64,000 bases of DNA from Sabethes cyaneus (lineage: Eukaryota; Arthropoda; Insecta; Diptera; Culicidae). The notes under the pieces are model-generated. The model saw only the letters and a program-made list of their open reading frames with translations. It searched no databases and had not been told where the DNA came from. The stretch lies in assembly GCF_943734655.1 (NCBI RefSeq), contig NC_071355.1, positions 243,559,183-243,623,182 of the forward strand, given 5' to 3'. Made by a program: the position numbers and the translations under genes. Every line of letters begins with the position of its first letter. The stretch's first letter is position 1. Below are positions 48,810-60,723 of the stretch, in pieces.

Positions 48810-48936
48810 TTAGAGCAAAAAACAGCAACAGGACTGCTTTCAGCCGACCACTGGAGATGTCGTTTGCGGTGATGGAATCGAGTCCGCCAACCTGGTGCTG
48901 TCTCAATACGTTGAGACAGGAGTTGACGTTGTCGTA
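48810..48936 (-). CDS. sick: Neuron navigator (sickie/NAV) exon, C-terminal CH domain
   Basis: This 127-bp exon starts after acceptor TTTCGTCTTCTTCCAG with YDNVNSCLNVLRQHQVGG and LDSITANDISSGRLKAVLLL, then FFALS, and ends in phase 1 at donor GTAAGTGTA. It matches the second half of the calponin-homology domain of NAV2/NAV3 and Drosophila sickie (known pattern: .I..NG.LKA.L.LFF.LSRYKQ). Navigators are cytoskeleton-associated proteins with an N-terminal CH domain and a C-terminal AAA domain; sickie acts in actin and axon growth regulation. The exon starts in phase 0; the first half of the CH domain must be upstream, and no such exon is visible to 64000. The identity rests on recalled family patterns. 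Confidence 0.8.
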
Positions 48937-50180
48937 CTGGAAGAAGACGAAATAAAATAGCGTTAATTGCAGACAGTAGTAGGCGGTGGGCAATAAAGAA
49001 TTAGTTTCGTAATAAAGTGTTGTGTGCTGTGAAAAGCTGATCGTTGCATGAAAACTTTGTAAAAACTTGGATTTTATCTAAAAGTGCTTTGCGATTCTTA
49101 CGCTTTGATATTTTCTCATGGAAACCCGAGAAATGTTTATACGGAGCAAAGAAAGACCATCACTTCGATTTCTTCAACACCTCCGCTGTTGACAAAATTT
49201 TGCTTTGAACAAATTCAACAAACTGTGTCCATAACAAAGATTTAATGTCGCTGATATTGTTAGAAAAGTTACACAATTATCGGCTGACGGAGTGCGACAC
49301 TGTGCGGTGGTGGAAGGTTGTCTCAATTTCCAAAAGTAGGGGGCAATCATTAAGCTGGTGTCAACACATGGATTGCCAGTTACGTGCCTTAGTTGGGAAG
49401 ATATACGTTATTTTATCAACCCGTACGGTGAAGTTTTCATCATCACATTGAATAACCAGAAGATTAAGCATTACATTGAGTGCAGCAGGAATTAACTCTG
49501 TTAATTAAAGACATTCAAGGAAAAATTATTTGCTTCGAAAGGAACGTTACTATGAAGATGTATCGAAGTATTTTAGGTATGAATTGCCAGCTCATCAGTG
49601 CTAGCAGGAAGTTTATTAAACACACTTCACGTAAAATTTATATGTTAACCATCATCTGAAATTTTCGTATGATTATTTACGATCTTAGGACTGAATAGAG
49701 ATGGTGGGATTGCACAAGAATCACACGGCTTAATATCTCAAAGAAAAGATCTTTTTTATCAAGGCTTTAAAGGTAGAACTTTGTCAAGTGTACAGTAAAA
49801 GTATTGGTAACGGCAGAAATATGGTTAAATCGTAAGAGGTTTAAAGATTCTGACTTTTGGATAATGGCAAAAGCAGCTCTGGCCCGAGTTCCCATATAAT
49901 GCGAAGTTGAGCAAAATCTGAGTCAATTTAACAGCAATTTTACAAAAAGCAGAAACCAATTTAAAGATATAAGATTACAAAATATACTTAATATTAAGAC
50001 TAAGCAATGACTGCTACACCTACGACTACGTGTTCCTTAAAAAACTTCAGAAAAAGAGTTGTGCTATTCATGAGAATACATATAAATATACAATACAACA
50101 AGCTGTATAGTAACAGACCCTTCCCCCCGAAAACCCGCGTTGAGAATCGCGGTTAACCCATTAACGAAAGAACGACGTCA
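48937..50180. other. Probable navigator intron, nothing else recognised
   Basis: AT-rich DNA upstream (in transcript sense) of the CH exon. No exon with the first half of the CH domain was recognised. Confidence 0.45.
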
Positions 50181-50184
50181 CGTA

Positions 50185-50810
50185 CAGTGCCTTGCAAATA
50201 GCGTCGTCCCGTCAGTAAAACGAGTTAGATTAAAACTTCTTATTCGGTGTTTTGTGTACATAAGACGGTAAAAATTGTAGTTTAAATCAGGTTTTAGGAG
50301 ACGATGAACAAAGGGCCAAAGGGTGCGCAGAAGGTTCCAAATCGTGACGAACGGCAAAATCTGGTCGGAAGGTCACAGGCCCGGAGACTGTACACCCAGA
50401 TGCTGACGGAACCTCATTGTCTCATCATGGATGATGAGGCTTACGTCAAGGCGGACTTCCGGCAGCTTCCGGGGCTACTGTTTTTCACCGTCCAGCACAA
50501 GTTTGATGATCTGGAGGAAGTAAGGAAGCAGACACTTTTAAAGTTTGCCAAGAAATATATGATTTGGTAAGCGGTCTGCTCATGTGGCAAACGGAGTGTG
50601 CCATTCGTGACTACTGGGACTGTAAACGGGCAGATCTACCTCAAGGAGTGTCCATAGAAGCGTCTGCTTCCTCTGTTGAAGCAACATGAGGTCCCTACGA
50701 TCTTCTGACCTGATCTAGCCTCGTGCAACTATTCAAAGGATGTCCTGGAGCGGTGCGATTCCAACGGAGTCACTTTCGTACCCACGGACATGAACCCCTT
50801 ATTTCAATGA
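50185..50810 (+). pseudogene. Tc1/mariner ITmD37E-like transposase remnant
   Basis: It begins after TA (50183-50184) with a terminal-repeat-like CAGTGCCTTGCAAATAG. The coding remnant starts near 50304 and reads KVPNRDERQN, ARRLYTQMLTEPHCLIMDDE with the first catalytic D, AYVKADFRQLPG and KFAKKYMIW. After a stop at 50568 the frame continues FVTTGTVNGQIYLKECP, then PDLASCNYSKDVLE with the second D, and GVTFVPTDMNP. The N-terminal DNA-binding domain and the third catalytic residue are missing. It ends next to RTE sequence. Mosquitoes carry this D37E group. Confidence 0.75.
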
Positions 50811-50829
50811 TAAAATTGCAGAAAGAGTC

Positions 50830-51472
50830 GCAGCAGAAGTTAACCTAGGAGTCCCCATCTCTAACTAACTAGAAATTGGGTTGCTGATGACTACCATGCC
50901 TCCCCCGGTGAAGACAGCCTAGCGAATAATAAACATAACCGAGAAACACTGGCAATGGCTCTACACTGGGTTACTTGAGAAGAAGAGTAGCTACCGGAGG
51001 AATTGTTGATGCAACTTACCCTGGTATAACGCTGGTAAATGCCGCCTACAACCCAGTAAGAATTTATCGCACGACGTCGGATAGACGCGAAACTTTTGCT
51101 TGCGATGATGCAGCGTTGACCGAAAAATTATGATCCTGTTACACCGGCTGTCACCGGTGACACAGGCTCTAGGGGAATTTTCAGGCGGGCTTCATGGGGG
51201 CCCGCGCAACTACGGACCAGATGTTTACCATCCGACAGATCTTGCAGAAATATCGGGAGTACTACTGGCCTTTGCATCACATCTATATTGATTTCAAAGC
51301 AACATACGATACAGTCGATAGAGACCAGCTATGGCAGATAGTACAAGAACATCGTTTTCCGGATAAACTGACGCAACTGATCAAAGCTACATTGGATCGA
51401 GTAATGTGTTTCGTGCACATCTCGGAGATACTTTCGAGTCCCTTTGAGACACGCCGAGGATTGAGATAAGGT
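50830..51472 (+). pseudogene. RTE-clade element, RT part 1
   Basis: The 5' part is heavily decayed (EVNLGVP near 50840, ETLAMALHW near 50943). The better part reads ARATTDQMFTIRQILQKYRE, HIYIDFKATYDTVDRDQLW with the first catalytic D, and SSPFETRRGLR, then breaks off at 51470 into a TTTTTGGACTC array. The continuation is at 52135. Confidence 0.8.
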
Positions 51473-52134
51473 GTCTCTTTCTTGGACTTTGCTTAGACTC
51501 CTCTTCGACTCTTTTTGAATTATTTGGATGCTTTTTCGAAGCTTTTTAAAATCTTCCATGATTTTCTCCTTTTGTTTTTTTTTCTTTTTATTTTTTTTTT
51601 ATTCTTTTTTGGACTGTTTTGGGATTCTCTTTGGACTCCTTTTGGATATTACTTTGGGTGCATTCGAAACTCATTTTGGACTCATTTTGAACTCTTTGGA
51701 ACTCTTTTGGACACTTTATGGGCTCGTTTAGCCTTGTTTCGAATCTTTTTGCATTATTTTTGGTAATCATTTTGGACTATTCTTACCCTCCATAGCTTCT
51801 CCTTTTGATTTTATTTTCGGATTGTTTTAACTACTTTTAGATTCTCGTGGGAATCGCTTTCGACTGATGTTTTGACTCTTTTCAAACCTATCTTGGATTC
51901 TTTTTGGATTCTCTTCTGAGACCTTTTTAAAATAAATTTTGGACGAATTTTCTTTGAACTCTTTTAGTACCAAAACTCACCTTGGACTTTTATTATATTT
52001 TTATTTTTAGTCAACCTAACCTTGTTAAATATGACATTGATTCTTCTCGGTGAAAAAGAAACTTGGACTTTTGACCCCTTTGTGGATTTATTTTGAACTC
52101 TTATTGAATTATTGTGAGACAACCGTGGCCTTCC
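51473..52134. repeat. Degenerate T-tract array (inverse GAGTCC type) inside RTE
   Basis: Diverged ~11-bp units around CTTTTTGGACT, the reverse complement of the arrays at 44.8 and 56.1 kb. It separates two RTE segments that are not adjacent in an intact element: the catalytic FADD region is missing between them. Confidence 0.85.
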
Positions 52135-52650
52135 ACGGACAACGACTATTGATGGCGATGAACTGGAAGTGGTTGGTTCGTATATTTGAGATCTCTGGTC
52201 ACCGCCTACAATAATACTAGTAAGGAAATCCAACGACGCATTCAAGTAAGTTGGAGGTCGAGCCTACTTTTACCTCCGCAAGACGATTCGATCAAGGAGC
52301 ATTCGCCGTCGCACAAAGCTGATGATATACAAAACGCTAATCAGACCGGTAGTCCTCTACGGACTTTAGACAGTAACGTTGCTTACGGAGGACATACGTG
52401 AACTTGCCGTATTAAAACGAAAAGTTTTACGGACTATTTTTGGCGGAGTACAAACCGAAAGCGGAGAGTGGCGGAGGCGTATGAATCACGAGCTACAGGC
52501 ACTACTTGAAGAGATTCCCATCGTATACCCGGCGAAAATTGCGAGACTACGGTGGGCCGGCCACGTCGCAAAGATGCTGGACGTCTGTGCAATGAAGTCC
52601 GTTCTCTTCAAGAACCCCACCGGCATCAGAAATAGACGGGCCCAACTTTT
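52135..52650 (+). pseudogene. RTE-clade element, RT part 2
   Basis: Resumes with IDGDELEVV at 52150 (RTE YLGSLV block follows, damaged), RVSWRSS insertion, then LTEDIRELAVLKRKVLRTIF, GGVQTESGEWRRRMNHELQA, RLRWAGHVAKM and VLFKNPTGIRNRRAQ at 52600-52645. It ends abruptly in a second T-tract array. The uninterrupted VLFKNPTG here confirms the original sequence at the foldback insertion of 2888. Confidence 0.85.
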
Positions 52651-52940
52651 GCATTGTTTTCGAATGCTTGTTGGACTCTTCTTGAACTCTTTTCGGACTC
52701 GATTTTTTTTTATTTTTTCTAACGTTTCCGGAATTCATTTCGGACTTCTTTTGCGGTCTTCTTTTACTCTTTCTAGACTCCAATTTTTGGATTCGTTTTT
52801 GACTCTTTTTTGGACTTTATGTGGATTCTTTCTGAAACTTCTAAGGTTTTCTTTTTTATTTTTTTAAACTCTTTTTTTGGGGTATTTTTCAATGTTCTCT
52901 TTATGCTCCTTTTGGATTTATATTGAGAGGCGCTTTTTAA
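52651..52940. repeat. Degenerate T-tract array, second block
   Basis: Same CTTTTTGGACT-type units and same orientation as 51473-52134. It replaces the end of the RTE after the NPTG...RAQ block. Confidence 0.8.
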
Positions 52941-53829
52941 ACTCGTTTTGGACTTAAATAACTCATTGGAACTTAGCGATATGAGATTTGAGATAACAAA
53001 TTTGGGGTTTTGAACTTGGAACTCACAGGAATAAGCCACCCATGCTCTCGCTCTCCATCAGATCATAGACAGTAAGTAGATTACATTCTCGTGGAATTAG
53101 TATCGTTTATGATCGTTATAAACAGTTAGTGGTGTAATTGGTTAAACAACACACTCAACTAGAGATTGAGAGCTGTGAGTTCGACTCTCATCTTCACTAA
53201 GTCTATGTTTTTTGCCCAATATTAGGAATTTTCAGTTTGCCTGAATCTACATTTTTCGCATTAAGCATTTATTCTTCCCCAACAGAAAAAATATATAAAC
53301 AAGTTGTAGCAGGGGTGGCGAAGAATAACATATCTTCAAGATTTAAATTAGAATAGATTCAAGCTAGAGTAGATTTATGTAAGTAAAATGAAAAAAAGGA
53401 CTAATTCCTAAACCCTATTGCAACTACAATAAAAGAGCACAATAAAAATAAACATTTGCGCTAAAGAGTTCGCAAGAAAGGAAGCATTTTTCAATCAACA
53501 AATGATTTCACAAGAAAAATTTTATGGCATCAAATCGGTAATGGATAATAATTATTTCACTGAAATTATCCAGAGCATTTCGTTAAAATCTCGTATTAGG
53601 TATAAAAACTGTATAAATATAATCTTTATTTCAACATTTTAATGCCCCAAATCTGCAATAACCAATTTTTTACTTCCGAGAATTTCATTGCTTCAATCAA
53701 CCGCAAACCTTGTAAGCATCCTTCAACAATGAGATGTTAATTGCTTCTCTGAAAAGTGTTGAGTGCATTGTTGACAAAAAAGTGCAAAATAATAAAGTTT
53801 ATAAATTTTGCCGAACCAACCGACAGCAG
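52941..53829. other. AT-rich stretch with a tRNA-like sequence
   Basis: No gene recognised except the tRNA-like stretch at 53124-53200. Confidence 0.4.
53124..53200 (+). tRNA. tRNA-like sequence, probably pseudo-tRNA or SINE head
   Basis: It has an A-box-like TGGTGTAATTGG, an anticodon-like stem-loop (CTCAA, loop CTAGAGA, TTGAG) and a T arm GTGAG/TTCGACT/CTCAT with a B box. The anticodon would read AGA (Ser), but the long variable arm of tRNA-Ser is absent, the D loop is oversized and the acceptor stem pairs poorly. A functional tRNA is unlikely. Confidence 0.3.
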
Positions 53830-56075
53830 CTGGCTGCTGACTCGCGTGGTAATTCATTTCCATTACCGGTTCATCTGCTATTTCCCTAGACCTCTAGCAA
53901 AAAATAGGTCACGGTTACGATAATTGCGCCTGCACACAGATATTCAAAGCAGTCAGTCAGTTATCGTACACCGCACCCACCCTGTCACCCCTTTCCATCA
54001 ACCGAACACGGCTGTCGATCGAAGCCTAGAGTGTGACCGCCATCGGAAACCACTTCTCACTGTCTAGGCTAAATAAGGAAATATATTCGCCTGCACCTCC
54101 CCCCGCTCCTACGCTTCCTTCCACCAAACATGCAGCAACATGCTCACCGTTCACGGGCCCAAAGTCTGCAGCCCTTGATTGTTATTTTGACGGGGTGGCA
54201 CGGCAGCGATTTTACGACCTCCGCACCAGCAGCCAGCAGCCCAGTGCCCAACATTGCGCTTACTCATGCGTCGCCTGAGTCGTGTGTACCGTGCATGCAC
54301 ATATGCTGAAAATCTGCGCATTCAAGATGATGAAACTGGTTTCTCCGCCATCAACGGTAACCTTCCTCCCGCTCCACTCTCGATACTACATTTCTTCTTA
54401 ACTACGGAACAAGCGCAACAAGAACAACAACAACAACAACAGCGGAGGCTGCAGAAGCAAACTACCCAAGCTTAGCCGGAGATCGAAATTAATAACAATT
54501 AGCCTCCTAAATGCAGGCGGCCAACAACAACAACAACAACAACAGACGGCGACGGCGGTGGCGGCGGCAGGACGGCATTCCGCCATATCGCCAACGCCAT
54601 CCATCGTCGGGCAAGTGCAAGTGATTTTAACAGGCCATAAATACTGCCGGCCGGCCGGCCGACCGGTTGGCCAGCAGCGGAGTGCAGCGCCGTGACAGGA
54701 CAGGAGTTGGACAGACGACAGAACCGGCGCACAGCTCAGCGCCGTCATCGATGTCAAGTTTTTTGCATGACCGACTGCCCAACCTAGAGTGGCCACCGAC
54801 GGACGGTTCGGAGAGATTGCTTTATTGATTGGAAAGTTGGAGGTAAAACTTCGGCCGCCCTAACGAACGATGATGACAGCTGGCGACAGAAAAGTCATGC
54901 AATTTTCGCGTATTCAACGCGGGGGGAGCCCAACTTCGTAATTAATATCTTGAAGAAGCTCAACTCCGACTTTGACGAATTGCGCGCTTTTATGGTTTTC
55001 GACTTTCGATTGCTGCAGCCAAAAGTGGTAATTGCTTTTCCGAAGCAGACACAGAATTATGTCAATCACAATTTGACACCACTTCTTGGAATCCTTGGGA
55101 AGAAAGGGGATTAAGGTCAGTCCGATCTGAAAGCGATTCACGCGCGAGTGATCATGATTGAACAACGGAATGGTAACGCCCGACCGATCCGTCTCCTCGA
55201 TCGCCGCATTTCACCGAGTGTGAAAAACAAAGTCCTCGCAGTAGCTAAGCAGGGATTAGCTAAACTTGTTTATACGCGCAGTGCCGAATGTGACGGCTTC
55301 GCCGAGCTTTGTCGGCATACATGGTGTGACCTAAACGGGCACTCGATCGATCGGAAGCGCGCCGGTGATTGATCACATGCGACGTGAAATCGAGATAACA
55401 AAATTGTGAGATTATGTACCCCATCGGTGTACAGTAGAAGAAAACGAAAAAAAAATCTGGTTGTCATTATGTAAGTCCAACAAATGTACAATAGTGGATT
55501 CCGGACCTAATTGACCTTAATTTGATAGTGTTGAACGAACAGCCTACCGAGCTGGCTAGTTTGATTAAATCAGGTCGATAAATTTAGCTTTCAGTCGTGA
55601 TTAGCTTATCGGTCGGTCGGTAGTGTGTTTGCGACTTGGCGGGCACCACCAGCTTGGCGGACATAGATAGAATCGAACGGCTTGCTTGCCGATGGAGGCC
55701 GATGCGATGTCGAGGCTTCTGTCGCGATGTCGTGAGTCCCGATTTCGATATCACTGCGGAACCATCTAGGGCTCTGCGGCAGATAGAGCATTCGTCGTCG
55801 TACTCACGAGCACGAGCATGGGGCTATCGTATGACCTTGGTCATATTTCTCGATCAAAGCATGACTTTATGGGCCTCTAATGCATTGCTTTTCTCCAGGA
55901 TCGGCAGAGCCGTTGACTTTGTTTCCACGTCGAGTGGGTCCATTGAACTAATATTCATGTTGAACCTTTTTTTCTTGTTTCATTTATCATTTTTATGAAG
56001 AAACTAACTACCCTTTTTCATTACAATTTTAGAAGAAACATTGTTTATTTTGCCGCAGAGAAATGCGTTCGAGAA
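53830..56075. other. GC-richer island, no assignable gene
   Basis: Includes CAA/CAG runs near 54415-54440 and 54520-54545, GGCCGGCCGGCC near 54648-54662 and GGTCGGTCGGT near 55610-55621. Triplet repeats generate glutamine or cysteine/leucine runs in open frames that are not gene-like. Possibly regulatory or untranslated DNA. Confidence 0.35.
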
Positions 56076-58344
56076 CAATTCAAACAGAGTCTAAAAAGAG
56101 TCAAAAACAATAGACGAAACTAGGCGTCCGAAAATGGTTAAAATCAAGTCAAAAAAGAGCCCAACAATTGAGTTAAGAGTCTAAAATCCGTCTACAAAGA
56201 GTCCAAAAAGGCTTCTAAAAAGCGTTCAAAACGTCCACGAAAAATTCAAGAAAAGCCAAATCCAAGGAAACGAGTCCAAAAAAATTCCAGAAACTGTCCA
56301 AGCATTTCAAAAAGAGATCAAAACGAGTCAAGAATTCATCCGAAAAAAACTAAGATCCAAACAACGAACTCTTTTTAAGAGTCCAAAATCTGTCCACCGG
56401 GAGCCCAATAAAATTTCAAAAAAGTCGCTAAAAATGTTCAAAAAGTATTCAAAAAATAGCCTAACAACAGTCCAAGTCTTAAACGAATTCGAATAGAGCC
56501 TAAGGATTCTGGTCCAAAATGAGTCTACAAAAAGTCCAAAAAGAATCAAAAGTAAAAAAATCCAAAACAAAAAGAGTCAAAAAAGCGTTCAAATACAATC
56601 TAACATGAATCGAACAAGTGACTGGAAAGAATCCAAATTGCGTTTAAATGAAGTCCAACGTGAATCTAGAAAACAGTCCAAAAAATCAAGAACAGTCTAA
56701 GGGGAGTTAGAGAAAAGCCCAAAAAAAGTGCAAGAGATGAATAAAAAAGTCCAGAAAGAGTTCAAAACGAACCGAAAAAAGTAAACAAGTCACCCCTTTC
56801 CTACATTTTGAACGGCGGAATTAAGAATACCATTCACTTTCGTTCGAAACACCAAACAAATTGGAAATTCAGAAAAGAGATCAGAGACTCCAAAAGATAA
56901 TCAAAAAAAGAGTCCGAAAAGATTCTAAAACGAATCCACAACAAATTCTAAATAGTCGAAAAAATAGGCCGTATGGATAAAGGAGTTTGCTTTATTTCTC
57001 CCATAAGATTTACATGGGCAAAGCAAAGCAAACTGTTTCATTCATATGGCCTAATGTCTCAAAATAGTCCTAGAGGAGTTCGGAAAGAGTCCAAATGATT
57101 TCTTCAAAATTAATTTAATAACGAGTGCAAGAAAAGTCCAAAAAAATCAATTAGATATTCAAAAAAATTTAAAAAGTGTTGGACAAAGAGCCCAAAAAGA
57201 ATCCAAGAAGAGTCCGAGGCGAGTTTAACAGTAGTCCCAAAAGAGTCCTAAGAGAATCCAAGAGGAAACTTAAAAAAATCCGAAGTGGCCCCATAAATAG
57301 TCATAGAAAAGTCCCAGAAGTTTCCAGAACATCCCAAAACGGGTTTGAAAGAGCCAAATACAGTCGAATATGAGGAGTTCCAAAGCAGTCGGAAATTAAT
57401 TCACGGGAAGTTGAAAGAGTGTACAAAAAATGTCAAATAAGAGCTTAAAAAAGTCGCAAGAAATTCAGGAAGAGTCCACAAAAGAAACTCAACAACCGAA
57501 ATATTAAACATTAAACATCCAAAATTTTAACGAAAGGAATCAAAATATGAGAAAAATATGAAGATTCATCTTGATTAGACAACATCTAGCATTGTTGTCT
57601 AAGAAGAAGGGTCACCAGAAGAAGGGTCCATAAAAGGTCTGAAAAGGTACCCAAAAAATTTGAAAAAGGATTCCAAAAACAGTCAAAAAATACAGAAAGA
57701 AATCCGAAAAGTATCTGCAATGAGCCCCAAAAGAGTCCAAAATGCGATCGAAATGAATTTCAAGGGCGTCTAAAAAGAGGTCAAAACAAATTCAAAATAA
57801 GCTCGAAAAGAGTATAAAAGGCGTCCAAAAATGGTCAAAAATTATTCAAAAAAGAGTCGGAAAACTGGTTTCTTTTCAATAGTTCAAAAGGACTTCGGAA
57901 AAGAGTTCAAAAAGTGTCCTATTTGCTTGAGACTAATATCAGTTCTTACGTTTGCATTAATCAGTAATTGAAGACGTCCAAAAAGAGCCAACAAAAAGTG
58001 CAAGAAGCGCCAAATCCAAGAGAAAAAAGTCCACGAAAATTCCAGAAACAGTTCAAATAATCCAAAGGAAGGTCAAAACAGCACCCAAGAAGAGCCCGAA
58101 ACGAGTCCAAAACGAGAATTCATTGAAAATCGAAAGAGAATCTAAAAACCAAAAGAAAGACTCTAAAAATTACCTAATGAAGAGTGTAAAAATGGTCCGA
58201 AACAGTCAAAACCAATCCTCAGTAAATTTCAATTAGTTGAGAAAAATTCTCAAAATAGTCAAAGAAGGGTTCACAAAGACTCCAAAATGAATTAAAAAAC
58301 GAATCCAAAAATCTCCATCTAAAAAAGTCTAAGAAAAGGGCAAA
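56076..58344. repeat. Degenerate A-tract array, AAAAAGAGTCC type
   Basis: About 2.2 kb of diverged ~11-bp units like those at 44791-47075, same orientation. Interrupted by an 89-bp palindromic element (56965-57053) and small non-repetitive patches (56800-56850, 57510-57610, 57920-57970). Ends at a repeat-family copy at 58345. Confidence 0.9.
56965..57053. mobile_element. 89-bp hairpin insertion in array
   Basis: The ends TAGGCCGTATG and CATATGGCCTA are inverted repeats with one mismatch; inner GTTTGCTTTA and AAGCAAAC blocks also pair. The sequence is unlike the surrounding array, so a small palindromic insertion (MITE-like) is likely. Confidence 0.6.
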
Positions 58345-58925
58345 ACATCAGAGCGGTTGTGTTCAAGACACGACCGCATAGGTGACGCAGGACTACGCAA
58401 GTCTCAACATCTTTTCACTACACCTCCAATGAAACGGTAAACCTGCTTATCCATACAGAATCATATTATGACCGAGCACTTTTCCAACACAGATATCAAA
58501 TTCGCCTAGGTTTAATTGCCTCGCCTCGCCATTAAGAATTTCCAATCTGTTTGAATAAGGGACAATGACAATTTTTATGGCACACTTCCCTAACACAGAC
58601 ATCGAATTGTACTAGGTTTAATCGAGTTCGAAAGAAATTTGTTGGCACGAGGGAGCCTTGTCAGTCACTCTTTCTAGCGTCCACAGTACTTCCCAAGCAA
58701 GGACATCAAAGTGGTCTAGGTTTAATCGCAGTGATAAGAAATCTTGTTGAGAGTTTGAGACGAGGAGACTTTGTCATTTGTTTTGGCTTACTTCCTAAGT
58801 TCAGATTTCAAATTAGTCCAGGATCAATCGATCCGATTTCTTTTCCGATCGATTGGCGAAAAAAATGTTGAGAATTGATCAAAATACCGCTAAGCTAGGG
58901 TGACGGATCCATATTTCGCCACCTT
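58345..58925 (-). repeat. TGACG(T/C)AGGACTACG family, copy 3
   Basis: It starts GGTTGTGTTCAAGACACGAC then CGCATAGGTGACGCAGGACT, the inverse of the right end of copy 1. Three to four ~115-120-bp subrepeats follow, each with (A/C)ACTTCC..A.CACAGA.ATC and a CTAGGTTTAAT segment. The GATCGATTGG region near 58845 corresponds to 13620-13660. The terminal TGACGTAGG end of copy 1 is lost. Confidence 0.75.
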
Positions 58926-59995
58926 TATCCAAAAAATTTACATGAAACGAAACAGATCAAGGTTCTATAAGTTCAGATATTTGATAACATGAAAATATTA
59001 TACTTCGGACACGTCTTTTACTGATTCAATCATCATATTCATACTAAATTATGTATTTTTCTAGTTTTATTGATTATTTAAATGAGTATTCTGGGACCAA
59101 ATTTCGCCAGCCTCTGGACCCAAATTTCGCCACTTTAGAAAAACTCGATTTAAATGTTTAATTTATAAATGAATTCTCTATATTCTCAATAAATCCAGTT
59201 GTTAAATAGATTTTTCTTCGTTTTCAAGTGATTGTTTTTAAAAAGTTTTTGAAACCCAATAAAAATACCAATAAAAATACCAATAAAACCACAAATAAAC
59301 CAATGAAAAGCAGCAAAATAGGAGAAATATTTTTACATATTGAATAAAATTCACTCATAAAGTAACTTAATTTTCTGTCTCCGGTAAATATATGCGAATT
59401 GAAATTCCGGTCAAATAGCAATTGTATCATATAGGCCTTAGGGAACTCTAAGCAAAGCGACGGCATTTTATTCAAGCAATTAAAAAGAATTCAAAACATT
59501 TTCTTCTGTATTAACCTCCCTAAGGTCTACATCATTGACCATTGACCATTGACCATTGGCCATAGATAATGGCCATATGTTTTATGACCTCGGCGTTAAC
59601 CTATCGATATGCCTTGTAAATGGAGTTGCCGCGTACATTTTTGCATGCATTCCACATTACCAGTACTCTCAACAAAAAATTTATGTGAATAAAACTTTAT
59701 TCAACATTTATACAGCAAACCTGCCAGGACAGGACTCGTAAGGTTGTTCTAGGATCTTTTTCTTCTATTGATGCTGGTTTTAATAGATCATGTTATCATG
59801 TCCGAACATAGAGGGCAGCTTTCTATTTGAGCTAATTTGTGCTTAAAAATACTATCTACTTTCAAAATCAACCTTGCAGCGCAAATTTTGTTGCTTTGTA
59901 TTGTTTGCTTATAATATTGTTTCTCTCTACATTAAAGTGTTTGTTCGATTTAATCGACGTTTTTCGGCGAAATAAGTATGAAGATTTTTAATTAA
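58926..59995. other. AT-rich stretch
   Basis: CATATTTCGCCACC (58911) and CAAATTTCGCCACTTT (59132) are similar short motifs but no element could be delimited. Near 59531-59560 there is a short CATTGAC/CATTGGCC tandem. No gene. Confidence 0.35.
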
Positions 59996-60723
59996 GGGGG
60001 CATAGTACTTTTTACACCATATTTTTTGCCTTATTTCAAATATTTTTTTCTCGATAACGCGAAAAGCGAATCGATTCGGGTTTTTTCCATTCTAAACATT
60101 GCACTTTATACTAATGTTTACAATTTTGTTTGCATATGTGAACCTGTGCCCCTCTCCCCTACGGCTCCTTGAACATGATCATTCGAAAAAAACATGATTT
60201 GCGGTACCATGGATTGGCGCTGGGCGGATTATCCGAATTGAAAAATTCCAAAACGACATGAAAGTATATTAAATTATCTCGTGTTTGACCCATCCTTTTT
60301 TCTAAATTCGAACGCATAACAAAATGGCGAACATTCAAACATAAAAGTTAGGTTTTTAGTCGAAAAAATTAACTTTAAACATTTCTAAAAAATACAAAAA
60401 TTGTAATATCGAAAAAAGAATGGGTCAAACACTAGATAATTTTGTTGGCTTTGAAACAAAAAAAGAATCATGAGAATTGCTTGAGCCGTTCTTGAGATAT
60501 TTATGGTACCGACTTTGAAAACCTGGTTTCGAGAAAAACGACGTTGAAGGTTTTATTCGCTGTGTAATCGCTCCAGACATGCGCGGTACAAATAGCTGTA
60601 ACTTTGTCAATTTTTGGAATTAATTGAAATGACTTGAAACACATATGGTCAAAATGTTAATCTTTCGAAATAATCAATAAAAAATATTTTGATTTTTTTA
60701 AGTTGAAAAAGTACTATGCCCCC
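59996..60723. mobile_element. 728-bp MITE with TTAA target site
   Basis: The terminal inverted repeats start GGGGGCATAGTACTTTTT and are flanked by TTAA at 59992-59995 and 60724-60727. The interior has no transposase; its 60470-60600 part matches the 20170-20340 fragment. TTAA flanks suggest mobilisation by a piggyBac-like transposase; the terminus does not start CCC, so this is tentative. Confidence 0.85.

Noticed and set aside
54398..54796. 132-codon minus-strand frame with cysteine and leucine runs
   Set aside because: Caused by CAA/CAG repeats read in another frame.
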